A stretch of 64,000 nucleotides of DNA from Paraburkholderia nodosa (GTDB lineage Bacteria; Pseudomonadota; Gammaproteobacteria; Burkholderiales; Burkholderiaceae): the NCBI RefSeq assembly GCF_001718195.1, contig NZ_MCNV01000014.1, forward strand, positions 62,001 through 126,000, written 5' to 3'. Shown here one piece after another: positions 41,110 through 49,174 of this stretch. Each line of letters opens with the position of its first letter. Position 1 is the stretch's first letter. The position numbers and the translations under genes are program-made. The notes below the pieces were generated by a model. That model had not been told where the DNA came from. It ran no database searches and saw nothing but the letters and a program-made list of their open reading frames with translations.

Positions 41110-42195
41110 TCAATGAATGACGTGCAGTTCGTAGCGTGCGTCGCGGCGCTCGCGGTCGGCTTCGTGCGTGCAAAGGAAAGCATCCCAGCCCAGACGCGCG
41201 CCGGCGCCCAGGCGGCTCGACCCGACTTCCTCGCGGCGCAGCACCAGCAGCACCTCGTATTCGAGCGTCACGCGCGCGAGCAGCGTGAGCATGCGTTCGA
41301 GCGCGAGCGCGTGTTCCGCGCCCGGCAGGAAAGCCTCATAGTCGGCCTTCGAAAGCGGCCCGATCACCAGGCGCGCACGCATGTCGCGCTGCCAGACGCG
41401 CTCGCCCGCAAGCGCCGTTGCACCGAGCATCACGTTGCGCTGGCCGAGCATGGAAAGCTGGTCGGGCGGCACGTCGTACCACTTGCCCACGAACTGCTCG
41501 ACCTGCACGGGCACGCCGAAATAGTCGGAGAGCGTCTGGCGCAGATACGCGGCGGAAACCGGCTGATGACGCGCGGCCACCGCATGCCCCGCGATCGCCT
41601 CGTCGAAGAGCGCGCCGCCGCCGTCCTGCAGGCTCTCGCGCGACGCGTCGTTGGCCACGCCCGCAAGCGCGAGCAGCAGTGGCAGATAGCGTTCGTCGCG
41701 ATCGAGTTCGTAGTGCAACGGCAGCCGGTACTTTTTCCACGCCGAATAGAACAGCGCCGTGGCGCGGTTCGAGAACACGTCGAAAAACTCGCGTGCCGCG
41801 CGGTCGCGCCGCAATTGCTCGCGCGCGACGATCTGCTCGGTGTAGTTCAGCGGCAGCGCGCCTTGCGCGCCCAGCAGCCCGAAGAACGCGGGCGTGAGAT
41901 CCACGCGTTCGAGTTCGCCTGCATCGAGCGCCGCCGTGCGCTGGCCGGCATCGGCCAGCGGCGCGCCAGCCGCGTCATAAGACACGGCACCCGCGATCTC
42001 GCTGGCAGGAAACGCGAGCGACAGCGTGTTGCGAAAGCCGATACGCTGTGGGAGCACGTCACGCTGCCGCGCGCCGGCCTTGTCGACGAACCAGCGTTCA
42101 AGCAGGCGCACCGCCTGGAAAAAACCAAAGCGGTGCGGCTCATCGAGCAGCCGCTCGATTACGCCAGAATCGATTCGCCGCTGCGGGGGCTGCAT
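41110..42195 (-). CDS. tssG: T6SS baseplate protein TssG
   Basis: A 361-residue cytoplasmic baseplate protein. It begins with the characteristic PHRFGFFQAVRLLERWF (about residues 19-35) and contains FFGLLGAQGALPLNYTE (about 131-147). TssG forms with TssF, TssE and TssK the wedge of the T6SS baseplate. The start overlaps the end of tssF by 37 bases, so translation is likely coupled. The size is normal (about 330-360). Confidence 0.95.
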   Translation of the reverse strand: MQPPQRRIDSGVIERLLDEPHRFGFFQAVRLLERWFVDKAGARQRDVLPQRIGFRNTLSLAFPASEIAGAVSYDAAGAPLADAGQRTAALDAGELERVDLTPAFFGLLGAQGALPLNYTEQIVAREQLRRDRAAREFFDVFSNRATALFYSAWKKYRLPLHYELDRDERYLPLLLALAGVANDASRESLQDGGGALFDEAIAGHAVAARHQPVSAAYLRQTLSDYFGVPVQVEQFVGKWYDVPPDQLSMLGQRNVMLGATALAGERVWQRDMRARLVIGPLSKADYEAFLPGAEHALALERMLTLLARVTLEYEVLLVLRREEVGSSRLGAGARLGWDAFLCTHEADRERRDARYELHVIH

Positions 42196-43997
42196 CGCAT
42201 GATCTCCTCGCCGGTGCGCCGCGAAACGACGACCAGTTGCACGAAGCTGTTGATGTGCACGTAAAGCCCGAAAAACACGTCGATGACGCGTACGAACGTT
42301 CCGAGGCTCGTGCCGACGAAGTGATCCTCATCGACGGTCAGGCGGATTTCGATGCCGCGCACAAAGGTCGCGAACGGCTTGCCGGGCAGCCATTGCACGG
42401 CGGCGCGCTGCTCGACGTCGACGATGCCGTCCACGTGCCGCGCCGAAACCGCCGTGCGCCGCAGGTCATAGAGCGCGAGCATCTCCTTGAGCGTCGTGGC
42501 GCCGTGGTTCACGAGCGAGACGTGATTGAGCGCGAGATGCGAAATGAGCCGCCAGTGCGCGGCCTGGCGGCGCTCGAAGCGCACGCACGGCGTCGGCCGC
42601 ATCAGGAGCGCGATGCTGCTCGCCATCGCGCCGCCCTCCAGAAACAGATCGCCGCCTTCGAGCCCGGTCGCGAGCGCAGTGGGCAAATCGCGGTTGGTAC
42701 AGGTCAGATCGAGGCTCAATGTTTCGTTTTGCTCGGTATCGACTTCGAAGTCGATATCGACGATCGAGATTTCGGTTTCGTAGCCCGGACTCTTTTGCGC
42801 GACGGCTTCGTCGCGCCGGGCGAACCAGTAGTGGCCGGCCCGCATCGATTCGCCATGCCGCAGCGAATAAAAAGGCCGGAACTCGACGACCGTTTCTTCG
42901 TGTGCACGTTGCCGCACCAGTTGCACGGAGTCGATCGAATAAACTTCATAGGCGAACGCTCGCCGGCCCTCCGCCACCACCGGATACGAGACCGCCTGAT
43001 GATCGAGGCGAATCGGCTCGCCGTGCTGCTTGAAGAGGTTCACCACGGGCGTGCAGAAAAGCCGCAGATGATGCGCCGCGAGTGCGTCGAGCAACCGTGC
43101 CACGTGCGAGTCGCCGCGCACGTCCTTGAGCACGATATGAAGCGTGAGTCGCTGGCAGCGGCCCGCCGCGGCGGTCATTGCCGCGAGGTCGAAGTCGACG
43201 AAATCGAACTTGTCCGGAAACGCAAAATACTCCGTGAGCAAGCGGTACGCAGGGTGCGATTTCGCGGGATAGTCGATCAGCGCGTCAGCCTCGTCGAAGC
43301 CGGCTTGCGCGAACGGCAGCGCGGAGAGCGCACGCCAGCGGCCATTGCGTTCGGGCTCGGCGTACGCGGCGATCGCGTGCACGAAGAGGCAATCGCCGAG
43401 CGCCGCGATGAACGACTGCTCGCCGTGCAGGTACGTGCGCAGCCCGCCGCTTCTCCACGCAGAGAGGTCGAACTGCGGCGACGTCGACTCGAACGTGATC
43501 GACAGGACGCCGGTTGCATTCGGCGGGAGCACGGTCGCGCTCGGTGCGATCGCCGTCGGCACGTAGCGCGCCTCCGAAATGCGGATCGGCGCGAGTGTCA
43601 CGTCATAGGCGGTGCGAAAGCGGCATTGCACGCCGCGGATCGGCCGGGACTTCAGTTCCGTGCCGCGCTCGATCACGGCCGGCTCGGTGAGATTGCCGAG
43701 CGCGCCCGCGGCGCCGAACTGGGCGATCGAGCACGAGGGGAATGGGCGCAAATAATGCGGGTAGAGCACCTCCAGCAGCGCCTCGGTGAACTCCGGGTAG
43801 TCGTCGTCGAGTCGCTTGTTGATGCGCGCGCCGAGCAACGCGAACGATTCGATCATCCGCTCGACGTGCGGGTCTTCGCAGTGCTCGCCTGTCATCGCGA
43901 GGCGGGCCGCGATCTTCGGGTAGCGCTGGGCGAATTCGCGCGAATAACGCCGCAGGAACGACAATTCGCGCTCGTAATACGGCAACAGCTCTTCCAT
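42159..43997 (-). CDS. tssF: T6SS baseplate protein TssF
   Basis: A 612-residue baseplate subunit starting MEELLPYYERELSFLRR, the conserved TssF N-terminus. KIAARLAMTGEHCEDPHVER follows, and the C-terminal GKPFATFVRGIEIRLTVDED and FGLYVHINSFVQLVV are also typical. GGGAG eight bases upstream supports ATG 43997; an earlier ATG at 44018 adds seven residues. It overlaps tssG by 37 bases and lies 69 bases after tssE. Confidence 0.95.
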   Translation of the reverse strand: MEELLPYYERELSFLRRYSREFAQRYPKIAARLAMTGEHCEDPHVERMIESFALLGARINKRLDDDYPEFTEALLEVLYPHYLRPFPSCSIAQFGAAGALGNLTEPAVIERGTELKSRPIRGVQCRFRTAYDVTLAPIRISEARYVPTAIAPSATVLPPNATGVLSITFESTSPQFDLSAWRSGGLRTYLHGEQSFIAALGDCLFVHAIAAYAEPERNGRWRALSALPFAQAGFDEADALIDYPAKSHPAYRLLTEYFAFPDKFDFVDFDLAAMTAAAGRCQRLTLHIVLKDVRGDSHVARLLDALAAHHLRLFCTPVVNLFKQHGEPIRLDHQAVSYPVVAEGRRAFAYEVYSIDSVQLVRQRAHEETVVEFRPFYSLRHGESMRAGHYWFARRDEAVAQKSPGYETEISIVDIDFEVDTEQNETLSLDLTCTNRDLPTALATGLEGGDLFLEGGAMASSIALLMRPTPCVRFERRQAAHWRLISHLALNHVSLVNHGATTLKEMLALYDLRRTAVSARHVDGIVDVEQRAAVQWLPGKPFATFVRGIEIRLTVDEDHFVGTSLGTFVRVIDVFFGLYVHINSFVQLVVVSRRTGEEIMRCSPRSGESILA

Positions 43998-44066
43998 CGG
44001 TACGCTCCCGCCCCCCAAAACTACCTTTGTGTCATGCCATGTCGCGCGCCGCCGGTCGCGGCCGCG

Positions 44067-44546
44067 TCATGCTTTTGCGCGTGCGCGCGTGACCGAATAC
44101 TGCAGCGTCGATGGCTGCAGCATCGCGTCGAAACTCACCGGCTCTTGCGCCGGATGCACCACTAACAACGCCTGAATCGCGAAGTACAGTGCGTTGGTCG
44201 AGCGCTCGTTCAGTTCGAGCGTCACCGTTACGCGCTGCAAACGCGGCTCGTGCCGCTCGATCGCCTGCTGGATCGACTTGCAGATGAACGCGCGGTCGTA
44301 ATGACTCGCGAGGCTCAAGCCAGCGAAATCGTTCAGCCCGTAGGTCAGGATCGAACGGCGGCACTCGGGCAACATCGCGAGTTCGTGCTCGGTGAACGCG
44401 ATGCGCGAATTCAGGATCGACTCCAGATCGCGCGCAACGGTCGCCTTGAGCTCTTCGATCGAGAACTGCCGCAATGCCGCCGGTGCCGGCGAATGCGGAT
44501 CGTCGTCGAAGAGCTTGTCAAGCAGTCCTGGCTCGAAACGCTTCAT
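44067..44546 (-). CDS. tssE: T6SS baseplate protein TssE (gp25-like)
   Basis: A 159-residue gp25/GPW-like baseplate protein. LLDKLFDDDPHSP is near the N-terminus, IEELKATVARDLESILNSR is the conserved EAR-like helix region, and SILTYGLNDFAGLSLAS follows. It polymerises at the base of the sheath. It lies between hcp and tssF in the usual order. Confidence 0.94.
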   Translation of the reverse strand: MKRFEPGLLDKLFDDDPHSPAPAALRQFSIEELKATVARDLESILNSRIAFTEHELAMLPECRRSILTYGLNDFAGLSLASHYDRAFICKSIQQAIERHEPRLQRVTVTLELNERSTNALYFAIQALLVVHPAQEPVSFDAMLQPSTLQYSVTRARAKA

Positions 44547-44627
44547 CGGTTCAAATAGAGTCGGTCAGCCAGATGAAACCGGCGCAGGCATTGCACGCGA
44601 TCGCGCGCGCCGCCAGCGCACGCCGCG

Positions 44628-45131
44628 TCAGACCGCGTAGGTCTTGTCGTTCTTCGTGAGGCTCCATGCGCCTTGCGCATTGCCGCCCTGGTTGCCGCCG
44701 ATCTTCTGCTGCGTGTACTTCCACTGCACGGCCGCATACTTCAGCGAAAACTGCTCCGTGGGCAGCCCTTCGCCGACCACTTCCGGCGTGATGCTGGAAA
44801 TGATCACGTATTTGAGCTTGATTTCGAGGTACTTGATGCGGTTACCCTCGCCGTCCGAGCGCATGAAGTCGATCGTGACTTCGTCGAAGGTCGTGCCGCC
44901 CGAAGCGTGCTGATAGAGCAGCGGGCTCACCACGTCGATGTCCTTCAGGAAGCGCATGTCGGCATGCTCGCAGCGCTCGACCGTGTGACCGCCCGCCGTC
45001 GAGGCCGTTGCCGAACGCGGCTGCAGAATCGAGTGATTCCACGAATCGATTTCGATCCAGCCAGCATGGTCCTTGTCCTGCGACTCGCCCTTGATGGCCG
45101 GATTGCCGAATTTTAGATAGATGTCCTTCAT
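44628..45131 (-). CDS. tssD: T6SS tube protein Hcp (TssD)
   Basis: A 167-residue Hcp of the Hcp1 type: MKDIYLKFGNPAIKGESQDK at the start, then WIEIDSWNHSI, and ISSITPEVVGEGLPTEQFSL near the end. Hexamers stack to form the tube expelled by sheath contraction. It follows tssC by 140 bases, a longer gap than elsewhere in this operon, and that leader carries two stem-loops. GAGG lies five bases before the ATG. Confidence 0.96.
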   Translation of the reverse strand: MKDIYLKFGNPAIKGESQDKDHAGWIEIDSWNHSILQPRSATASTAGGHTVERCEHADMRFLKDIDVVSPLLYQHASGGTTFDEVTIDFMRSDGEGNRIKYLEIKLKYVIISSITPEVVGEGLPTEQFSLKYAAVQWKYTQQKIGGNQGGNAQGAWSLTKNDKTYAV

Positions 45132-45181
45132 AACGCCTCGACTCCCCAGAGTGGTGGTTTACGGTAGTTTGCTAACGCGGG

Positions 45182-45202
45182 CCCGAGGGCGATGCCCCCG
45201 GG
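45182..45202 (-). promoter_or_regulatory. Stem-loop 1 in the tssC-hcp gap
   Basis: On the transcribed (minus) strand, CCCGGGGGC, loop ATC, GCCCTCGGG form a nine-pair stem with one G-U pair. It lies between the tssC stop and the hcp start. No T-tract follows, so processing, attenuation or 5'-end protection of hcp mRNA is more likely than full termination. Confidence 0.5.
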
Positions 45203-45218
45203 TTGCTTCCCGGTGCGA

Positions 45219-45234
45219 TCCGCTGGATAGCGGA
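45219..45234 (-). promoter_or_regulatory. Stem-loop 2 in the tssC-hcp gap
   Basis: TCCGCT, loop of four, AGCGGA: a perfect six-pair stem 17 bases from stem-loop 1 and closer to the tssC stop. Together they may set the tssC/hcp expression ratio, since Hcp is needed in large excess. Confidence 0.42.
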
Positions 45235-45271
45235 CCGCTCCTGCTCAACTCAGTTGCGCGCTCGCGCGGTT

Positions 45272-46765
45272 TTATGCATTCGCCGGCTTCGGCAGATCCG
45301 CCACGAGCCGCAGCGAAATCGACAGTTCGTCGAGCTGGAAGTGCGGCCGCAGGAACGCGACCGACCGGTACGAACCCGGCTTGCCCGGAATCTCGCTGAC
45401 CTGGATCGATGCCTCGCGCAACGGAAACTGCGCCTTTTGTTCCTGCGAGGCGTTGTCGTCGAGCAGCACGTACTGCGAAATCCAGCGGTTCAGGAACACT
45501 TCGACGTTCTGCGCGGACGCGAAGCTGCCGATCTTGTCGCGCATCATCGCCTTCAGATAGTGCGCCACGCGCGACACCGAGAAGATGTATTGCAGCTGCG
45601 CCGAAAGCACGGCATTCGCGTTCGCGTTGTCGGTACTATATTTTTTGGGCTTCTGCACTGACTGTGCGGCAAAGAACGCAGCGTAGTCCGAGTTCTTGCA
45701 ATGGACGAGCGGAATGAAGCCGAGGTCGCTCAGTTCCTTTTCGCGCCGGTCGGTGATGGCGATTTCGGTCGGGCATTTCAGCGCGATCTCGCCGTCGTCG
45801 GTCTTGAACGTATGCGTGGGCAGGTCTTCCACGAGGCCGCCGCCCTCCACGCCGCGAATCGCCGCGCACCAGCCGAAGTCGTCGAACGCCGCGGTCAAAC
45901 GCGCCGCAAAGGCCCATGCCGCGTTACACCACAGGTATTTTGCGTGATCCGTGCCGTCCACGTCTTCGACGAAATTGAAGCCTTCCGCCGTCGCGCCGTC
46001 CTTCGGATTGAACGGCAGGCGGCCGAGAAAGCGCGGCAGCGTGAGACCCACGTAGCGCGAATCTTCTGCGTCGCGGAACGACTTCCACTTCGTGTATTCG
46101 ACGGTGTCGAACACCTTGCCGAGATCGCGCGGCTTGCCAAGGTCGGCGAACGACTCGAGGCCGAGCAGTTCCGGCGAGGCCGATGCGACGAACGGCGCAT
46201 GCGCCGCCGCCGCGACATGCGACATCTGCTCGATGAAATACATGTCTTCGGGCTGGCGCGTCACTTCGTAGTCGCCGATCAGCGCACCGAAGGGCGCGCC
46301 GCCGAACGTGCCGAACTCTTCTTCGTAGATCTTCTTGAAGAGCGCGCTCTGGTCGAATTCGACGGCGGTCTTGAAGTCGCGCACGATGTCGCGCTTGGGC
46401 GCGTGCAGCGCCTTGATCTTGATGGTCGAGCCGGTATTGCTTTCCTTGCACAGATACTCGAGGCCGCGCCAGGTGCTTTCGAGCCCCTGGAATTCCGGCG
46501 CGTGCATCACGGCACTCAGCTGCGCCGAGATCAGGCGGTCGAGTTCGGCCACGCGGGCATCGATCGTCGCGGAAAGATTGCTCGAGACGATCACGGTGCC
46601 TTCCAGCACCTGATGCACGAGCTCGCCAATGAGGTCTTTCGCGCGAGCGTGCTCGGATTCGGATTTGGCCACCTTGCTCTTTTCGACGATCTCGTCGAGC
46701 AACGAGGGCGCGGCCTTGGCTTCTTCCAGGGCCGGTGCGCGAACTGCGCCAGTCTGCTGATTCAT
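45272..46765 (-). CDS. tssC: T6SS sheath large subunit TssC (VipB)
   Basis: A 497-residue sheath protein. It includes FQGLESTWRGLEYLCKESNT, GAPFGALIGDYEV, the LTLPRFLGRLPFNP segment and the C-terminal PGKPGSYRSVAFLRPHFQL. It assembles with TssB into the contractile sheath around the Hcp tube. It lies 18 bases after tssB. Length is typical (about 490-500). Confidence 0.97.
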   Translation of the reverse strand: MNQQTGAVRAPALEEAKAAPSLLDEIVEKSKVAKSESEHARAKDLIGELVHQVLEGTVIVSSNLSATIDARVAELDRLISAQLSAVMHAPEFQGLESTWRGLEYLCKESNTGSTIKIKALHAPKRDIVRDFKTAVEFDQSALFKKIYEEEFGTFGGAPFGALIGDYEVTRQPEDMYFIEQMSHVAAAAHAPFVASASPELLGLESFADLGKPRDLGKVFDTVEYTKWKSFRDAEDSRYVGLTLPRFLGRLPFNPKDGATAEGFNFVEDVDGTDHAKYLWCNAAWAFAARLTAAFDDFGWCAAIRGVEGGGLVEDLPTHTFKTDDGEIALKCPTEIAITDRREKELSDLGFIPLVHCKNSDYAAFFAAQSVQKPKKYSTDNANANAVLSAQLQYIFSVSRVAHYLKAMMRDKIGSFASAQNVEVFLNRWISQYVLLDDNASQEQKAQFPLREASIQVSEIPGKPGSYRSVAFLRPHFQLDELSISLRLVADLPKPANA

Positions 46766-46783
46766 GTCGATCTCCCCTCGCGC

Positions 46784-47338
46784 TTATGACTCGTTGCCGT
46801 CGCCGGATTCGTTGCGCTCGCCACGATCCGCTTCGCCAGCGCCGCCCGTGTTGCCCGCGAGCGCCTGCAATTGCTGCGTATTGGCCAGCACCTCGCTCAG
46901 CAGGTCTTCGAGCTTGTCGTTGCCGGCGAGCTTGTTGCGCAGGTCCGCGAGCTTCGAGCGCGCCTCGAGCAGACGACGCAGCGGCTCGACCTGCGCGACG
47001 ACTTCGTCGGGATTGAAGTCGGCCATCGAACGGAAGCGCAAGTCCACGGCGAACTTGCCGCCCGCCTCGCTTAAGCGGTTTTCGACCTGGAACGCCGCGC
47101 GCGGTTCGATGCCCTTCATGACGTCGTCGAAATTGTCACGGTCGATATTGACGAACTTGCGGTCGCGCAGCCGCGGCTGTTCGACTTCCGACTGACCCGC
47201 GAGATCGCCCATCACGCCGACTACGAACGGCAGTTCCTTCACCTCAATCGCGTCGCCGAGTTCGACTTCGTACGTCAACTGGACGCGCGGCGGCCGCACT
47301 TTCTGCAAGCGCTTCTGAATACTTTCTTTCTTGGCCAT
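46784..47338 (-). CDS. tssB: T6SS sheath small subunit TssB (VipA)
   Basis: A 184-residue sheath protein: KKESIQKRLQKVRPPRVQLT at the N-terminus, ELPFVVGVMGDLAG, then FVNIDRDNFDDVMKGI and FRSMADFNPDEVV. It is the partner of TssC encoded 18 bases downstream; its C-terminal acidic/Ser/Gly tail (GGAGEADRGERNESGDG) is flexible. Preceded by a TPR lipoprotein gene with a 60-base gap. Confidence 0.96.
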   Translation of the reverse strand: MAKKESIQKRLQKVRPPRVQLTYEVELGDAIEVKELPFVVGVMGDLAGQSEVEQPRLRDRKFVNIDRDNFDDVMKGIEPRAAFQVENRLSEAGGKFAVDLRFRSMADFNPDEVVAQVEPLRRLLEARSKLADLRNKLAGNDKLEDLLSEVLANTQQLQALAGNTGGAGEADRGERNESGDGNES

Positions 47339-47398
47339 CGAGGGCTCCCCTGTTCGAGTCGTTCAAGACCTGTTGTCAGCAATTCACCGCCGTGCGGT

Positions 47399-48091
47399 TC
47401 AGCGCAGTGCGCTGAACGGATCGGACGCACCACCGCTTGCCGCCGCTTTGGCCGGCGCCGCTTTGGCGGGCGCGGGCGCAGGAGCCGCAGCCGCGGGGGC
47501 TGCGGGCGCGGACGGTGCAGCCGGCGCAGCCTCGGCTGTTTCAACGGGCTTCGCCGCCGGCTTCTGCACATGGCGAACGATGCGGCGCTTCTTCAGCGCG
47601 GGCTTATCCGCCTGCTCGGGCGGGAACAGCGAATCCTCGCCGAGCGTGTCGCGCAACTGCTTCGCGAGCGCCTGCGCATCGGACTTCGCATCACCCTGTA
47701 GCGAGGCATCCTGGCGCAGTTCGCCAAGCGACTGCGTCGCGACGCGCAAACCGGCCACGGCCAGCACGCTCTTCGCGGCGCGGTCGGTCTGATCGCGCTG
47801 CAGCGCTTCCTGCGCCGCCACGATGGCTTGTCCATAGTGTTGCTGCTGGAACTGGATCTGCGCGATGCGCGACCACGGTTCTTCGCGCGTGGGATCCGCA
47901 GCGGCGAGTTTCTGGTAAAGCGCGATCGCGCGATCCTGATCGCCGCCCTTCGCCGCGGTATCAGCGTCGGCTAGCGCCTTGTTGAATGCGTCTGGCGATG
48001 CCGCGAGATTATGGTCCTGCGTAGCGCAGCCCGCGATTACCCCGCATGCCAGCACCACCCCGGAGAGCCTTGAAATGACCCGGTTTATCAT
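47399..48091 (-). CDS. TPR lipoprotein heading the T6SS operon (tagM-like)
   Basis: A 230-residue lipoprotein. The signal has lipobox VIAGC (about Cys22). Two to three tetratricopeptide repeats follow (NKALADADTAAKGGDQDRAI, WSRIAQIQFQQQHYGQAIVA), then a Pro/Ala-rich tail ending SGGASDPFSAL. It is the first gene of the long minus-strand T6SS operon and faces tssJ across a 354-base divergent region. Similar lipoproteins accompany Burkholderia T6SS loci; the symbol is left empty because I am not certain of the homology. Confidence 0.8.
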   Translation of the reverse strand: MINRVISRLSGVVLACGVIAGCATQDHNLAASPDAFNKALADADTAAKGGDQDRAIALYQKLAAADPTREEPWSRIAQIQFQQQHYGQAIVAAQEALQRDQTDRAAKSVLAVAGLRVATQSLGELRQDASLQGDAKSDAQALAKQLRDTLGEDSLFPPEQADKPALKKRRIVRHVQKPAAKPVETAEAAPAAPSAPAAPAAAAPAPAPAKAAPAKAAASGGASDPFSALR

Positions 48092-48131
48092 TCTTTCACC
48101 AGCGTGTAATTATTAATTCGATGGGAGGGAA

Positions 48132-48154
48132 CTAGAGTTTTGCTTTAGCTCTAG
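48132..48154. promoter_or_regulatory. Inverted repeat near the TPR-lipoprotein start
   Basis: CTAGAG (48132-48137), 11 bases, CTCTAG (48149-48154). It lies 41 bases upstream of the TPR-lipoprotein gene and could be an operator for the minus-strand T6SS operon. Short arms make chance possible. Confidence 0.35.
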
Positions 48155-48251
48155 CGCGCGGGTATAGTACAGCCCAAATTTTGATAATTCAACTTCTTAA
48201 TGTAATGCGCCGACACTAAATAGCTTCTTTGACACGAGGTTTACTGCCACA

Positions 48252-48277
48252 AGAAATTCACACAGGAAAGAATTTCT
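48252..48277. promoter_or_regulatory. Inverted repeat in the T6SS divergent promoter region
   Basis: AGAAATTC (48252-48259), ten bases, GAATTTCT (48270-48277): a perfect 8-bp inverted repeat in the middle of the T6SS intergenic region. Size and spacing (centres about 18 bases apart) fit a dimeric regulator site. Confidence 0.45.
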
Positions 48278-48445
48278 CACTCGTGCAATTGAAAACACGA
48301 GCGAGCCGGAAAAGTTTGCCGCATCACTTAATCAACCGCTTATCGGCGCCACGCGGGGTTAAACGCGTCTTTATGCGGATAGCATTATCCGGATCGCATA
48401 TCAACACTTAACGGACCCCGGGCATTCACGCCTGGCCAACAAATA

Positions 48446-49060
48446 ATGAATGCGCGTGTTATTCGTTTCGCATCGATCCTCATCGTCGCGGCGCAACTCG
48501 CCGGCTGCGCGGCGGCCGTACCGGCGCTCGGCAGTGCGGCGTCGGCCGCTTTGCAACTCGCGGGCATCGGCAAGCCCGACGTGCCGGACAGCCAGAAACC
48601 CCCGCGCGACCTCGGTATCACGCTGCTTGCCGCGCAAAACCTCAACGCGGCGATCGACCGCAAGCCGCTTGCGCTCGTCGTGCGGCTATACGTGCTGAAG
48701 GACCCTACGTCATTCCAGCAGGCGCCGTTCGATACGTTCACCGACCCCGCAAAAGAAAAGAGCGCGCTGGGCAGCGACTTGCTCGGCGTGCGCGAAGTGA
48801 CGCTCATTCCTGGCCAGAGATATAACGCCACAGAAAAGGTTTCACGCGAGGCGCAAGCCTTCGGCATCGTCGCGCTATTCCGCGATCCGGCCATGCAGCG
48901 CTGGAAGTTCGCCTTCGATCCTGCGAAATCCGAGAAATCCGGCATAATGGTCGGCCTGCATAACTGCGCAATGACCGTCACGAGCGGCACGGTGATCTCG
49001 CCGGACCAGGGATTACCGCCGCAGCAGCTGAATCTGCTTTCGTCGGTGACTTGCGGGTGA
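48446..49060 (+). CDS. tssJ: T6SS outer-membrane lipoprotein TssJ
   Basis: A 204-residue lipoprotein. The signal ends in lipobox LAGC (Cys20). The mature part is a beta-sandwich with LVVRLYVLKDPTSFQQAPFD and REVTLIPGQRYNATEKV, as in TssJ/VasD. It anchors the TssJLM membrane complex to the outer membrane. It is larger than usual (about 150-180) through extra N-terminal residues after the lipobox. There is no good ribosome-binding site at ATG 48446. It begins the right, plus-strand arm with tssK and tssL. Confidence 0.93.
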   Translation: MNARVIRFASILIVAAQLAGCAAAVPALGSAASAALQLAGIGKPDVPDSQKPPRDLGITLLAAQNLNAAIDRKPLALVVRLYVLKDPTSFQQAPFDTFTDPAKEKSALGSDLLGVREVTLIPGQRYNATEKVSREAQAFGIVALFRDPAMQRWKFAFDPAKSEKSGIMVGLHNCAMTVTSGTVISPDQGLPPQQLNLLSSVTCG

Positions 49061-49174
49061 ATAAAGGGCAAAGCACCAGGCAGAGTAACGAGCAAGCGGG
49101 ATATTTAACAATTTCAGTCCGCCGATCGCCGGCGCGAGCGGCACGGGCCGAATCACGCATATAGCCGATTTAAC

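Larger units (their letters stand above)
48092..48445. other. AT-rich divergent promoter region of the T6SS locus
   Basis: These 354 bases contain no gene. They are clearly AT-richer than the flanks, with TAATTATTAATT-type and TTGATAATTCAA stretches, as for H-NS-silenced or strongly regulated promoters. Two inverted repeats are present (separate entries). No sigma-54 GG-N10-GC element that I trust was found. Confidence 0.7.
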
